DNA from: Gammaproteobacteria bacterium
Lineage (GTDB): Bacteria > Pseudomonadota > Gammaproteobacteria > JADZEE01
Length of the DNA stretch: 57,528 nt
Direction: 5' to 3'
NCBI GenBank assembly: GCA_020850735.1
Contig: JADZEE010000016.1
Location: forward strand, 1-57,528
Shown here: piece by piece, positions 36,698 to 46,239 of the stretch
Layout: every line of letters starts with the position of its first letter
How positions within the stretch are numbered: position 1 is the stretch's first letter
Notes under the pieces: generated by a model
The model's database searches: none
Told to the model about the DNA's origin: nothing
Seen by the model: only the letters and a program-made list of their open reading frames with translations
Position numbers and translations under genes: made by a program

Positions 36698-38962
36698 ATG
36701 CGCACCATCGCGGCGGCCTTTTTTACCGGGGTCGCGCTTCTGCAATTTCTGCCCGCGCTGCCGGCACCGCCGCTGGCGGCCGCGGTTCCCGCCGTCGCCC
36801 TCGCCGCGCTGCGCTGGCGCGCGCTGCGTGTACCCGCCTGGGCGCTGGCCGGCTTTGGCTGGGCGTGGCTGCACGCCGCGCTGGTGCTCGGCGACACCCT
36901 GGCGGCAGCGCTCGAGGACGAGATCGTCACGGTCGAAGGCGTCATCACCGGTATCCCGGTCCCGGCGGCGCACCGCACCCGTTTGCAGCTCGCGGTCGCC
37001 CGTGCCGAGTTCGACGGCGTGCCGCGACGGATCCGCCTCGACTGGTACGACCACGCACCGGCCCTCGGCGCGGGCGAGCGCTGGCGCTTGACGGTGCGCC
37101 TGCGCCGGCCACACGGGCTGCGCAACCCGGGCGGTACGGACTTCGAGCGCAGCCTGTTTCAGCAGCGTCTGGGCGCGACCGGTTACGTACTTGCGGCCAG
37201 TACGAACCGCCGCCTCGCGTTCGCGCCGACGTGGCACCTCGACGCCGTGCGCGAGCGCCTCGCGGCGCGCATCGACGAGGTGCTCGGTCCGCACCCGCTG
37301 GCGGGCGTGGTCGTGGCACTCGCCGTCGGCGAGCGCGGCGGCATCCGCACCGAGCAATGGCAGGTGCTGCAACGCACCGGCACCAGCCACCTGGTGGCCA
37401 TCTCCGGTCTGCACATCGGTCTCACCGCTGCGTTCGCCTGGTGCCTCGGACGCTGGGCGTGGGCGGTCGCGACGTGCTGCGGCAACACGCTGGCGGCACC
37501 GCGTGCCGGGGCCGTCCTGGGACTGGTTGGGGCCGTGTCGTATGCGGCCCTGGCCGGCTGGACCGTGCCGACGCAGCGAGCGCTCGTGGCGGTGGCCGTG
37601 GTGATGCTCGGCCGGCTGTTGCTGCGCCGGTTCGCGGCCGGCGATCTGTACGCGGGCGCGCTGCTCGCGGTGCTGGTATGGGATCCGCTGGCAGTGCTCG
37701 CCGCCGGTTTCTGGCTGTCTTTCGCAGCTGCCGCGGTGATCCTGTTCCGCGTCACGGGTCGCACCTCGGTGCCGGGCGCCGTGGGTCGCGTGGTCGACCT
37801 GCAATTCGCAATCGCGCTCGGTATGGCGCCGCTCACGCTGTTGCTGTTCACGCTGGCACCGGCGGTCGGGCCGATCGCGAATCTGATCGCGGTGCCGTGG
37901 ACCGGGCTCGTCGTCGTGCCGCTGGTACTCTCCGGCAGTCTCGTATTGCCCTGGGCGGGGCCCTTCGGCGCGTGCCTGCTGACGCTCGCCGCCGATGCCC
38001 TGCAACTGCTGTGGTGGCTGCTGGAGCACCTGGCGACCTGGCCGTTCGGTGTCTGGCGGTATGCTGCCGGGCTGCCGGCCGTGCTCGCGGCGGCTGTCGG
38101 CGTGATGGTGCTGCTCGCACCGCGCGGAACGCCGGGACGCTGGCTCGCGGCCCTGTGGTTGCTGCCGCTGCTGCTGCCGCGTATCGAGCGCCCGGCGCCG
38201 GGGGACTTGTGGCTGACGCTGCTCGACGTCGGCCAGGGCCTGGCGGCCGTGGTGCAAACGCGGCACTCGGTGCTGGTGTTCGACGCCGGGCCGCGCTTTC
38301 GCGGCGGACTGGACACGGGCACGCTCGTGGTCGCGCCCTATCTGGAGCACCTGGCACGCCGGCGCATCGACACCCTGGTCGTCAGCCACGGCGATCTCGA
38401 TCACATTGGCGGCGCCGGTGCCCTGTTCGAGCGCTTCGAAGTCGGGCGGCTGCTTACGAGCGTGCCGGAACGGCTGGCCGCGCACGGTGCCGTGCGCTGT
38501 CGGCGCGGCCAGGCGTGGCAGCGCGACGGGGTGCGTTTCGAGATGCTGCATCCGCCCGCCGGCTGGAGCGGCAGCGACAATGAGGGCTCGTGCGTCCTGC
38601 GGGTGACGGGTAGCGGCGGCACGGTGCTGCTCACGGCGGATATCGAGCGTCGTGCGGAACAGGCGCTGCTCGCGGCCGGCCCGCTCGTTGCCGATGTCGT
38701 GGTCGTCGCCCACCACGGCAGCGCGACCTCGTCCTCGGAGCCGTTCGTGGCGGCGCTCGGTGCGCGCCATGCGCTGGTCCCGGCCGGCTACCGCAATCGT
38801 TTCGGTTTTCCGGCGTCGGCGGTCGTCGAGCGCTACCGCCGTCACGGCGCCGAGGTGCTCGTCAGCGGCATCAGCGGCGCCATCGAGATCCGCCTCGGCG
38901 CGGCCGCATCGGCGCCGATCCGCGAACGCGAGCGCTCGCGGCGCTACTGGCACGCGCCGTGA
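36698..38962 (+). CDS. comEC: ComEC/Rec2 DNA-uptake channel protein
   Basis: Inner-membrane channel for single-stranded DNA during natural transformation. The 754 residues show a hydrophobic N-terminus, an OB-fold-like DUF4131 region and the Competence domain with many membrane segments (SHLVAISGLHIGLTAAFAWC is the family signature). The C-terminal metallo-beta-lactamase-like domain carries LLDVGQGLAAVVQ, VVSHGDLDHIGGAGAL and VVVAHHGSATSS. All lactamase-type motifs are intact. No other competence genes are in the window, so transformability is not established. ATG 36698 is chosen over the in-frame upstream extension. Confidence 0.94.
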   Translation: MRTIAAAFFTGVALLQFLPALPAPPLAAAVPAVALAALRWRALRVPAWALAGFGWAWLHAALVLGDTLAAALEDEIVTVEGVITGIPVPAAHRTRLQLAVARAEFDGVPRRIRLDWYDHAPALGAGERWRLTVRLRRPHGLRNPGGTDFERSLFQQRLGATGYVLAASTNRRLAFAPTWHLDAVRERLAARIDEVLGPHPLAGVVVALAVGERGGIRTEQWQVLQRTGTSHLVAISGLHIGLTAAFAWCLGRWAWAVATCCGNTLAAPRAGAVLGLVGAVSYAALAGWTVPTQRALVAVAVVMLGRLLLRRFAAGDLYAGALLAVLVWDPLAVLAAGFWLSFAAAAVILFRVTGRTSVPGAVGRVVDLQFAIALGMAPLTLLLFTLAPAVGPIANLIAVPWTGLVVVPLVLSGSLVLPWAGPFGACLLTLAADALQLLWWLLEHLATWPFGVWRYAAGLPAVLAAAVGVMVLLAPRGTPGRWLAALWLLPLLLPRIERPAPGDLWLTLLDVGQGLAAVVQTRHSVLVFDAGPRFRGGLDTGTLVVAPYLEHLARRRIDTLVVSHGDLDHIGGAGALFERFEVGRLLTSVPERLAAHGAVRCRRGQAWQRDGVRFEMLHPPAGWSGSDNEGSCVLRVTGSGGTVLLTADIERRAEQALLAAGPLVADVVVVAHHGSATSSSEPFVAALGARHALVPAGYRNRFGFPASAVVERYRRHGAEVLVSGISGAIEIRLGAAASAPIRERERSRRYWHAP

Positions 38963-39075
38963 TCTGGCGCAGGCGGCTGGATTGCGCCGTGGCGCACCCC
39001 TACAATTCGCGCTGCGGCCGGCAACCCCGTCACACCGACAGAGCCGGCGCGATGCCACGAGGAGTAGCGCTCCCA

Positions 39076-39708
39076 GTGTTCGAATTCGTCAAAGCGGGCG
39101 GCTGGCTCATGCTGCCGATCCTGCTGTGCTCCGTGGTCGCCATGGCGATCATCGTCGAGCGTTTCTGGTCCCTGCAGCGCAGCCGGATCTCGCCGGAGAA
39201 CCTCGTCGCCCAGGTCTGGCAGTGGGCCAAGGCGGGCGTGCTCGACGCCAGGCACATCCAGGCCCTGCGGGTGGGCTCCCCGCTCGGGCGGGTGCTTGCC
39301 GCAGGCCTGGTCAATCTGCATCACGACCGCGAGGTGATGAAAGAGGGTATCGAGGAGGTGGGCCGCCACGTCGTCCACGATCTCGAGCGCTACCTCAATA
39401 CGCTCGGAACGATCGCTTCGATCTCGCCGCTGCTCGGACTGCTCGGTACGGTCATCGGCATGATCAAGGTGTTCGGGGCAATCACGACCCAGGGCGTCGG
39501 TGATCCTTCGGTGCTTGCCGGCGGCATCGCAGAGGCGCTGATCACGACGGCTGCGGGCCTGTCGGTGGCCATACCGACGCTCATGTTCTATCGCTATTTT
39601 CGCGGCAAGGTGAACCTGCTCGTCGTCACCATGGAGCAGGAAGCGCTGAAAATGGTCGAAGTCCTGCACGGTGAGCGCGAGCGTGGCGAGGAAGGCGCGT
39701 CCCCGTGA
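39076..39708 (+). CDS. exbB: ExbB/TolQ-family proton channel protein
   Basis: Inner-membrane protein of about 210 residues that, with ExbD, uses the proton gradient to energise an outer-membrane or cell-envelope partner. Starting at GTG 39076 gives VFEFVKAGGWLMLPILLCSV, the usual N-terminus and first membrane segment. The later segments are SISPLLGLLGTVIGMIKVF and GLSVAIPTLMFYRYF. An ATG at 39052 would add eight residues. The stop overlaps exbD. This exbBD pair between comEC and lpxK is conserved in Pseudomonas; its role there is not well defined. Confidence 0.9.
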   Translation: MFEFVKAGGWLMLPILLCSVVAMAIIVERFWSLQRSRISPENLVAQVWQWAKAGVLDARHIQALRVGSPLGRVLAAGLVNLHHDREVMKEGIEEVGRHVVHDLERYLNTLGTIASISPLLGLLGTVIGMIKVFGAITTQGVGDPSVLAGGIAEALITTAAGLSVAIPTLMFYRYFRGKVNLLVVTMEQEALKMVEVLHGERERGEEGASP

Positions 39709-40127
39709 ATCTGCGCCGCGCGCGCGAGGATGATCCCGAGATCAACCTGACCTCGCTGATCGACGTCGTACTGCTGTTGCTCGTGTTCTTCATGGTCTCG
39801 ACCACGTTCGTGAACGAGTCGCAGATTGAAGTCACGCTGCCGCAAGCCAACGCCGCTCCGGCCAAAGCCGTGCCCGAGAGCATCTCGGTGGCCGTCGACG
39901 CCGACGGACGCTACTTCATCGACGATCGTGCCCTGGTCAATACCCAGCTCGATACGCTCGTACGGGGACTGCGCGAAGCCGCCGCTGACATGGCTGACCC
40001 GATCATCGTCATTCACGCCGACGCGAAAGCTGCGCACCAGTCGGTCATCGACGTGCTCGACGCGGCACGCCAGCTCGGCTACCTGCACGTCACTTTTGCC
40101 ACCGGTCACCGACAGGACGAGCCCTGA
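39705..40127 (+). CDS. exbD: ExbD/TolR-family protein
   Basis: Partner of the ExbB-like protein, 140 residues. The single membrane helix TSLIDVVLLLLVFFMVSTTF includes the aspartate needed for proton use (LIDVV). A periplasmic domain follows with ISVAVDADGRYFID and PIIVIHADAKAAHQSVIDVL. The start is GTG, overlapping the exbB stop by four bases. It is followed 31 bases later by lpxK. Confidence 0.92.
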   Translation: MNLRRAREDDPEINLTSLIDVVLLLLVFFMVSTTFVNESQIEVTLPQANAAPAKAVPESISVAVDADGRYFIDDRALVNTQLDTLVRGLREAAADMADPIIVIHADAKAAHQSVIDVLDAARQLGYLHVTFATGHRQDEP

Positions 40128-40158
40128 CCACGGGGGGCGCGAACCGGAATCGAGCGAC

Positions 40159-41199
40159 GTGCTCAAGGCAAGTATCGCCAGCATCGTACGGGGCAGCTCG
40201 TGGGTGCCGCGTTTCGAGGAGATCTGGTACGGCGGCAGTCCGCTCGCCGCGCTGCTGCTGCCGGCGGCCTGGTTGCATCAGCTCGCCGTGACGCTGCGTG
40301 CCCAGGCCTATGCGACGGGTCTGCTGCCGACGGCGCGTCTGCCCGTGCCGGTGATCGTGGTCGGCAATCTGAGCGTCGGTGGAACGGGCAAGACCCCGCT
40401 GGTGATCTGGTTGAGCCAGTTCCTGCGTGGCCACGGCTACTCGCCCGGTGTCGTCAGCCGCGGCTACGGTGGCAGCGCCCGCAACTGGCCCCAGCAGGTG
40501 CGTCCGGACAGCGACCCCTACTCGGTCGGCGATGAACCGGTGCTGCTCGCGCGGCGTACGGCCTGCCCGGTCGCGGCCGGACCCGATCGCGTCGAGGCGG
40601 CGGCCGCCCTGATCGAGCACTGCGATTGCGATATCATCATTGCCGACGATGGTCTGCAGCACTATGCGCTCGGCCGCGACGTGGAGATCGCCGTCATCGA
40701 CGGTGTGCGCCGGTTCGGCAACGGCCAGTTGCTGCCCGCGGGACCGCTGCGCGAATCGCCGGCCCGCCTGGACAAGACCGACCTCGTCGTGGCCAATGGC
40801 CTGGCAGGGCGCGGCGAGTTCGCGATGAAGTACGTCGCCGGCGCGCTGTGCTCGCTCGACGATCCCTGGCGGCAGGTCGAACTACGGAATCTGCAGACCC
40901 GCGAGGTGCACGCGGTTGCGGGCATCGGCAACCCCGAAAATTTCTTCGCCATGCTCAGGGCACACGGCTTGCGGGTGCACGTCCACGCTTTCCCGGATCA
41001 TCACCGTTTCCGGGCCGCGGACGTGCAGTTCGACGACGACCGTCCGGTGATCATGACCGAGAAGGACGCCGTGAAGTGCCACCGCTTTGCCACCCCGGCG
41101 CACTGGTACCTGCCCGTCAGTGCGTCGCTGCCGCAGGTGTTCGAACATCGCCTGTTGTCGCTGCTGGAGAAAATCGATCATGGACAAGCATCTGCTTGA
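40159..41199 (+). CDS. lpxK: Tetraacyldisaccharide 4'-kinase
   Basis: Phosphorylates the lipid A precursor at the 4' position on the cytoplasmic face of the inner membrane. The 346 residues have the N-terminal hydrophobic stretch [19 protein letters not shown], Walker [20 protein letters not shown], and [29 protein letters not shown] carries the catalytic Asp pair, and [12 protein letters not shown] follows. I chose GTG 40159 ([10 protein letters not shown]), just after exbD. The presence of lpxK and kdsB indicates a lipopolysaccharide-type outer membrane. Confidence 0.94.
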   Translation: MLKASIASIVRGSSWVPRFEEIWYGGSPLAALLLPAAWLHQLAVTLRAQAYATGLLPTARLPVPVIVVGNLSVGGTGKTPLVIWLSQFLRGHGYSPGVVSRGYGGSARNWPQQVRPDSDPYSVGDEPVLLARRTACPVAAGPDRVEAAAALIEHCDCDIIIADDGLQHYALGRDVEIAVIDGVRRFGNGQLLPAGPLRESPARLDKTDLVVANGLAGRGEFAMKYVAGALCSLDDPWRQVELRNLQTREVHAVAGIGNPENFFAMLRAHGLRVHVHAFPDHHRFRAADVQFDDDRPVIMTEKDAVKCHRFATPAHWYLPVSASLPQVFEHRLLSLLEKIDHGQASA

Positions 41200-41371
41200 A
41201 ATTCTCGTGTGCCCGGTCACCAAAGGCCCGTTGATCTACGACAAGGAACACGCCGAGCTCATCTCCAAGGCCGCCCGTCTCGCCTACCCGATCCGGGACG
41301 GGATCCCGGTGATGATCGAGGAGGAAGCACGCGCGCTGACCGACGAAGAGCTCGAGACGCTGCGCAATTGA
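41180..41371 (+). CDS. ycaR: Trm112/YcaR family small protein
   Basis: A 63-residue protein beginning [20 protein letters not shown] with the UPF0434/Trm112 motif [14 protein letters not shown] and [16 protein letters not shown]. Only one cysteine of the zinc-type pairs is present, as in many bacterial members. It overlaps the end of lpxK by 20 bases and its stop overlaps the kdsB start, giving a tightly coupled lpxK-ycaR-kdsB unit, the standard gammaproteobacterial order. Confidence 0.92.
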   Translation: MDKHLLEILVCPVTKGPLIYDKEHAELISKAARLAYPIRDGIPVMIEEEARALTDEELETLRN

Positions 41372-42144
41372 GCTTCCGGGTCGTCATCCCGGCGCGTTAC
41401 GGCTCCGTCCGACTGCCTGGCAAGGCACTGGTCGAGATCGGCGGGCAAGCGCTGATCGCGCACGTCATCGCCCGTGCGGCCGACAGCGGTGCCGCCGAGA
41501 TCGTCGTGGCCACCGACGATGAGCGCATTGCCGGCGTCGCGCGCCGAGCCGGTGCCGTCGCCGTCATGACCCGGGCGGATCACGCCAGCGGCACGGACCG
41601 CATCGCCGAAGCGGTCGCGACGCGCGCCTATGGGGACGAGGTGATCGTGGTCAACCTGCAGGGCGACGAACCGCTCATGCCGGGCGAGGTGATACGGCAG
41701 GTCGGCTGTGCGCTCGACGATGACGGTGCCGAGATGGCGACCATCGCGGTGCCGATCGACGGGGCCCGCGAGCTCACCGATCCGAACGTCGTCAAGGTGG
41801 TCTGCGATGCGACCGGACTGGCGTTGTACTTCAGTCGCGCCGTGGTGCCCTGGGATCGTGACCGGCAGCCCGATGCCGCGGCCGCGCTGCTCGCGGCGCC
41901 CCGGATCTACCGGCGCCACCTCGGTCTGTATGCCTATCGGGTGGGCTTCCTGCGCCGCTTCGCGGCATTGCCGCCGTGCCCGCTCGAGGAAATTGAAAAG
42001 CTCGAGCAGTTGCGGGCGCTGTACCACGGTGCGCGCATACGCGTGATCAGCGCCGCGGTCGAGGTTCCGACGGGTGTCGATACGCCGGGCGATCTCGAGG
42101 CGGTGCGACGCGTACTGGCCGCCCGTTCGCACTCCGGACGCTGA
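41368..42144 (+). CDS. kdsB: 3-deoxy-manno-octulosonate cytidylyltransferase
   Basis: Activates Kdo as CMP-Kdo for lipopolysaccharide core synthesis. The protein has 258 residues from a TTG start ([19 protein letters not shown]), overlapping the ycaR stop (TTGA). The CTP-binding RYGSxRLPGK motif, [15 protein letters not shown] and [15 protein letters not shown] match the family. It is the last gene of the plus-strand envelope block and converges on infA. Confidence 0.94.
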   Translation: MSFRVVIPARYGSVRLPGKALVEIGGQALIAHVIARAADSGAAEIVVATDDERIAGVARRAGAVAVMTRADHASGTDRIAEAVATRAYGDEVIVVNLQGDEPLMPGEVIRQVGCALDDDGAEMATIAVPIDGARELTDPNVVKVVCDATGLALYFSRAVVPWDRDRQPDAAAALLAAPRIYRRHLGLYAYRVGFLRRFAALPPCPLEEIEKLEQLRALYHGARIRVISAAVEVPTGVDTPGDLEAVRRVLAARSHSGR

Positions 42145-42171
42145 AGCGGGTGGACTGGCGGCGCGCGGCGC

Positions 42172-42390
42172 TCAGCGGGCGCGGAACGTGATACGGCCTT
42201 TGCTGAGATCGTAGGGTGTCAGTTCCACGGTGACCGTGTCACCGGTGAGGATGCGGATGTAGTGTTTGCGCATCTTGCCGGAAATATGTGCCGTGACGAC
42301 GTGACCGTTTTCCAGTTGGACGCGGAACATGGTGTTCGGCAGGGTCTCGATGACCTTGCCCTGCATCTCGATGTGTTCTTCTTTCGCCAT
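42172..42390 (-). CDS. infA: Translation initiation factor IF-1
   Basis: Small S1-fold protein of 72 residues that binds the ribosomal A site during initiation. [20 protein letters not shown] and the end [15 protein letters not shown] are close to the Pseudomonas and Escherichia proteins. It follows bpt on the minus strand after a 207-base gap that contains a terminator, and the aat-bpt-infA order is typical of gammaproteobacteria. Confidence 0.97.
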   Translation of the reverse strand: MAKEEHIEMQGKVIETLPNTMFRVQLENGHVVTAHISGKMRKHYIRILTGDTVTVELTPYDLSKGRITFRAR

Positions 42391-42460
42391 TCCTCACCGA
42401 TCTTGGCCGCCGCTTGAGTGCAGACGGCGCGACATTCTGCCCAAAAACCCGCCGGCAAGC

Positions 42461-42490
42461 AAAAACCGCCGCCGCAAAGGTTCCCGGCGG
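42461..42490 (-). terminator. Candidate rho-independent terminator after bpt
   Basis: On the minus strand CCGCCG, a ten-base loop and CGGCGG (within 42490-42469) are followed by CGGTTTTT. A second GC-rich run with TTTTT follows at about 42425-42440. It lies about 110 bases after the bpt stop, before infA. Confidence 0.5.
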
Positions 42491-42597
42491 GCGCTGGATC
42501 CCGGTGCAATCATTCGGGATCGAACGGGCGCAACCGTGAGCCCGGCCCGCGCCGGGTGAGCGCGGATGGCGCCCGCGGTGCCCGGGCGCGGCGCCCC

Positions 42598-43320
42598 TCA
42601 GTGCCCGCACTGGCGGGTCCAGTGACCGTCGAGGTAGTACTCGAGCGGCTGGTATTCGTCCTTGTAACGCATCTTGCGGCAGTCGCGGATCCAGTAGCCC
42701 AGGTAGACCCAGCGCAGATCGGCTTCGCGCGCACGGGCGATCTGGCACAGCACGGCGTAGCGCCCGAGGCTGCGCGCGTCCGCGTCAGGATCGAAAAACG
42801 TATATACCGCCGACAGTGCTTCAGGGAGACGATCCATCACCGCCACCGCGACCAGGTTCCCGTGGACGCGCAGCTCGAGAAACCGGGTGTCACTCCAGGT
42901 CGAGGTCAGGAAATCCATGTAGCTCTCGACGGTCGGATTATCCATGCCGCCGCCGGCGTGACGCTGGCGCAGGTAACGGCCGTAGAGACGGAAATGCTCC
43001 GGTTCGAAGCGGGCGGCGATTTCACTCACGGTCACGTCCGCATTGCGGATCCAGGTGCGCCGCTGCGCGCGTGACATGCAGAACTCGGCGACCGGGACCC
43101 GCACCGGGATACAGGCGCTGCAATGCGGGCAGCGTGGACGATACAGGTGCTCGCCGCTGCGCCGGAAGCCGTAGGCGGACAGCGTCGCGTACAGCGAAGG
43201 CGTCTTGCGGATCGACGGATCCGCAAACAGGGTGACCGCCTCGCGACCCGACAGGTAACTGCACGCGTAGCGCGGCGTCGAGTAGAAGGCGAGGCTGAGG
43301 CTTTTCGACGGTCGCGTCAC
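42598..43320 (-). CDS. bpt: Aspartate/glutamate leucyltransferase (bacterial Ate1-like)
   Basis: N-end-rule enzyme that adds leucine from Leu-tRNA to proteins with N-terminal Asp or Glu, marking them for ClpS/ClpAP. The 240 residues show the arginyltransferase-like cysteine cluster (YACSYLSGREAVTLF and RPRCPHCSACIPVRVPV) and the C-terminal GYWIRDCRKMRYKDEYQPLE block. The start is GTG, overlapping the aat stop (GTGA). It acts in the same pathway as Aat, its upstream neighbour. Confidence 0.93.
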   Translation of the reverse strand: MTRPSKSLSLAFYSTPRYACSYLSGREAVTLFADPSIRKTPSLYATLSAYGFRRSGEHLYRPRCPHCSACIPVRVPVAEFCMSRAQRRTWIRNADVTVSEIAARFEPEHFRLYGRYLRQRHAGGGMDNPTVESYMDFLTSTWSDTRFLELRVHGNLVAVAVMDRLPEALSAVYTFFDPDADARSLGRYAVLCQIARAREADLRWVYLGYWIRDCRKMRYKDEYQPLEYYLDGHWTRQCGH

Positions 43321-44036
43321 GACGGCGCGTTCCAGCTCCGCCAGGCGTCGGCGGCCGGCGCCTGCGGGCAGAGTTCGGCTAGCCGCGCGAGGAAGCGCGC
43401 GCGCGGCATCGTCTCGGCGCCGAGGCTGAGCAGGTGGCCGCTGGTCACCTGACCGTCGAGCAGGGCATAGCGCCAAGCGTCGAGATTGTGAGCCAGCCAG
43501 GCCAGCGCGACCTTGGACGCGTCGCGATCGGCGCTGAACATCGACTCGCCGAAAAACACCCGGCCGATGGCCAGCCCGTAGATCCCGCCGACGAGCCGGC
43601 CCGCGCGCCAGCACTCCACGGAATGCGCGTGACCAAGGGCGTGCAGGCGCACGTAGGCACGCACCATGTCGTCCACGATCCAGGTTCCGGCACGGTCGCC
43701 CCGTGGTGCGGCACAGGCGCGGATCACGGCCGGGAAATCGCGGTCGATGGTCACCTCGAAGCGCTGCTGGCGCAGGCGCTTGCGCAGGCTGCGCGAACGG
43801 GTCATCGCGGCGGGTCGGAATACACAGCGCGGATCGGGGGACCACCACAGGATCGGTTGCGCGCTCACGTACCAGGGAAAGATCCCGCGCCGGTAGGCGT
43901 CGAGCAGCGTCCCGGGCTCCAGATCGCCACCGGCCGCCAGCAGCCCGTCGGGTTCGGTCAGCGCTGCATTGGCATCCGGAAACCCGTCCACCAGCACATT
44001 GCCGGCAATCCAGTACAGCGGTTGCGAGATCGCCAT
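43317..44036 (-). CDS. aat: Leucyl/phenylalanyl-tRNA--protein transferase
   Basis: Adds Leu or Phe to proteins with N-terminal Lys or Arg for degradation by ClpAP. The 239 residues include LLAAGGDLEPGTLLDAYRRG, IFPWY, ILWWSPDPR and SVECWRAGRLVGGIYGLAIG, the family signature blocks. ATG 44036 (MAISQPLYWIAGN) is preferred; a GTG at 44057 adds seven residues. It overlaps bpt. The upstream gene at 44078 is only about 40 bases away and may be in the same operon. Confidence 0.95.
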   Translation of the reverse strand: MAISQPLYWIAGNVLVDGFPDANAALTEPDGLLAAGGDLEPGTLLDAYRRGIFPWYVSAQPILWWSPDPRCVFRPAAMTRSRSLRKRLRQQRFEVTIDRDFPAVIRACAAPRGDRAGTWIVDDMVRAYVRLHALGHAHSVECWRAGRLVGGIYGLAIGRVFFGESMFSADRDASKVALAWLAHNLDAWRYALLDGQVTSGHLLSLGAETMPRARFLARLAELCPQAPAADAWRSWNAPS

Positions 44037-44077
44037 GGCGGCGGGACGGCGGGTCACGTCAGGGTGTGCACGGACCG

Positions 44078-45277
44078 TCAGCCGGAATCACGATAGGGCG
44101 AATGACTGTCCAGATCTGCGACATAGGCGTCGATCATGCGCGTTTCGCGATCGAGAAAATCGGCCACGGCGCTGCGAAAACCGTCGTCGCGCAACCAGTG
44201 TGCGGACCAGGTGCGCACCGGCCGGAAGCCGCGGGCGATCTTGTGCTCGCCCTGCGCACCTGCGTCCAGACGCGCCAGCCCCTGCTCGATACAGTATTCG
44301 ATGGTTCGATAGTAGCACAGTTCAAAATGCAGGAACGGCACCTGCGCGCTGCAACCCCAGTGACGGCCGTAGAGGGTGTCCGCGCCGCGCAGCGCGAACG
44401 CGCCGGCCACGTAGTCGCCACCGCGTTCGCGGGCGAGGAACAGCAGCGTCTCGGCGGGCAATCGCCGGCCCAGCGCCTGGAAAAAGGCGAGTGTCAGGCG
44501 CGGCTCGCCCCAGCGCCGGTGGAAGGTCGAGCAGTAGAACTCGTAAAACGTTCGCCACTGGCGCGCGTCGATCGCGTCGCCGGGCAGGATCTCGAACTCG
44601 ATGCCGGCGGCGCTCACCTCGCGCCGCTCGCGCCGGATCTGTTTGCGCCGCTTGGAGGTCAGGGCGCCGAGAAAGTCGTCGAAATCCGCGTAGCCCTCGT
44701 TGTGCCAGTGGTACTGGCAGCCCATGCGCAGCAGCAGGCCATGCCGGCCCAGCACGACCCGATCGACCTCGCTCGGGAACAGGCAGTGCAGCGAGGACAG
44801 CTGCATCTGCTCGCCGAGATGGACGGCCGCGTCCACGAGCGCGTCCCGGACCGCGCCGGGATCGCCGGCGTCCGGCGCGACCAGCAGCCTGGGTCCGGTG
44901 GCGGGTACGAACGGAATGGCGCTGACCAGCTTGGGGTAATAACGGCCACCGGCGCGCTCGTAGGCGTCGGCCCAACTCCAGTCGAAGACGAACTCACCGA
45001 TGGAATTGCTTTTCAGGTACAGGGGCAGGGCGCCGGCCAGACGGTCCCCGGCGTACGCGAGCAGGTGCACGGGCTTCCAGCCCTGCGGCGCCAGGCAGTC
45101 GAACTCCTCGAGAGCACCGAGGAATTCGTGGCGCAGAAACGGGTAGGCGTCGCCGGCGAGGCGGTTCCAGTCGGCGGCGGCGACACCGGCGAGCGCCGCC
45201 GTGACGCGGATGTCCACGTCCGGCGGCTGCGAATGCGCCTCAGGCACCGCTGCCGGCGCCGGCGTCCGCTGGTCCAC
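44078..45277 (-). CDS. COG3146 (DUF482) family GNAT-like protein
   Basis: Protein of 399 residues of the COG3146/DUF482 family, sometimes labelled peptidoglycan biosynthesis or FemAB-like N-acyltransferase. Conserved stretches are YPFLRHEFLGALEEFDCLAP, ADAYERAGGRYYPKLVSAIP, LTSKRRKQIRRERREV and FELCYYRTIEYCIEQGLARL. No catalytic role is established to my knowledge. It is placed just before aat on the minus strand; both are acyl-transfer proteins, but a shared role is only a guess. Confidence 0.82.
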   Translation of the reverse strand: MDQRTPAPAAVPEAHSQPPDVDIRVTAALAGVAAADWNRLAGDAYPFLRHEFLGALEEFDCLAPQGWKPVHLLAYAGDRLAGALPLYLKSNSIGEFVFDWSWADAYERAGGRYYPKLVSAIPFVPATGPRLLVAPDAGDPGAVRDALVDAAVHLGEQMQLSSLHCLFPSEVDRVVLGRHGLLLRMGCQYHWHNEGYADFDDFLGALTSKRRKQIRRERREVSAAGIEFEILPGDAIDARQWRTFYEFYCSTFHRRWGEPRLTLAFFQALGRRLPAETLLFLARERGGDYVAGAFALRGADTLYGRHWGCSAQVPFLHFELCYYRTIEYCIEQGLARLDAGAQGEHKIARGFRPVRTWSAHWLRDDGFRSAVADFLDRETRMIDAYVADLDSHSPYRDSG

Positions 45278-45313
45278 GGCGGGTGCGCGGCGACGGCCGG
45301 GAGCCGGGCCGGG

Positions 45314-45859
45314 TCACGGCGCCTCGATCGCCAGATCGCGGCCGATGGCCGCGAGTATGGCCCGCTTGGACTGCGCCAGTGAGAATGAGGTTTCCCGGTA
45401 GCCGCCGCTCTCGCCCGCGTAACGGCACACCAGGGAAGTGCCGTTCAGCAGCGCGTACAGCGGTGCCGACACGACGCGGCCGGCGGTGATCCGGCCGATG
45501 ACGATCTCGCCCCAGCGCGCCTGCGAGCGGCAGACGCCGGCGTCGAGGTCGTGTGCCAGCGTCGTCGTCGCGTCGATTTGGAAGGTGACACAGGCGTCCC
45601 GGCGCAAGGTTCCGAAGCCCTCGGTCAGCACCAGGCGAATGCGGATCTCGCCGCTGCCGGCACGGTAGACGTCGACGCGATGGCCCGTGGCATTGACGGC
45701 GCTGGCCACCTGCCGTGTCTGCGGCAGGCCGCGGTCGTTGCCGCGCGCCACGAGCCAGTCGGCCGCCACCGGTCCGGGCAGCCAGGCCAGCCATGCAAGC
45801 CCGAGAACGACGCTGCGCGCGCGGTGAACGGCAGCGACGCGCCGGCGCGCCTGGCGCAC
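45314..45859 (-). CDS. Exported hypothetical protein
   Basis: A 181-residue protein from GTG 45859. The N-terminus has Arg-rich residues, a hydrophobic stretch (VVLGLAWLAWLPGPVA) and a likely signal-peptidase site after VAA in PVAADWLVA. The mature part has cysteines in DACVTFQ, DAGVCRSQ and LVCRYAG, suggesting a disulphide in the periplasm. No family recognised. It follows the DUF1820 gene by eight bases, so the two may be cotranscribed. Confidence 0.6.
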   Translation of the reverse strand: MRQARRRVAAVHRARSVVLGLAWLAWLPGPVAADWLVARGNDRGLPQTRQVASAVNATGHRVDVYRAGSGEIRIRLVLTEGFGTLRRDACVTFQIDATTTLAHDLDAGVCRSQARWGEIVIGRITAGRVVSAPLYALLNGTSLVCRYAGESGGYRETSFSLAQSKRAILAAIGRDLAIEAP

Positions 45860-45867
45860 ACTGGGCT

Positions 45868-46197
45868 TCAAGCCTTGCGTGGCTCCCCGGGGGTGTAGAT
45901 CGGCAGCGCGGTCACCTTGTCCCCGCTCACTTCGGTGATCTTGCCGTGCCCCTGCCGATCGACCTCGTCGATGCGGATGATGGCGTGAATGGGGATATAA
46001 CTGCGGCTCACGCCGTTGAACTCCGATTTCAGATGCTCCTCGGACGGATCGAGCACGATGGAGCTTTTCTCCCCGAACAGCACCTTTTCCACCTCGATGA
46101 AGCCGTACAGATTGCTCTGGTGCACCGCGCGGGCGAAGATCTCGTAGACCTTGCCCTGATTGTGAAAAATCACTTTGTAGGTGTGCTTGGTCGCCAT
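45868..46197 (-). CDS. DUF1820 family protein
   Basis: Protein of 109 residues, MATKHTYKVIFHNQGKVYEI. It continues through ARAVHQSNLYGFIEVEKVLF and RSYIPIHAIIRIDEVDRQG, which are recognisable DUF1820 blocks. Function unknown. It lies between the AbgT-type transporter and the exported hypothetical gene on the minus strand. Confidence 0.88.
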   Translation of the reverse strand: MATKHTYKVIFHNQGKVYEIFARAVHQSNLYGFIEVEKVLFGEKSSIVLDPSEEHLKSEFNGVSRSYIPIHAIIRIDEVDRQGHGKITEVSGDKVTALPIYTPGEPRKA

Positions 46198-46239
46198 GGG
46201 AGGGTCTGTGCCGCGTTCGTTCGGCGGTAGCCTGGGCCT

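Noticed and set aside
36656..39058. 800-codon minus-strand frame opposite comEC
   Set aside because: Arg/Gln/Ala-rich shadow with no recognisable domain.
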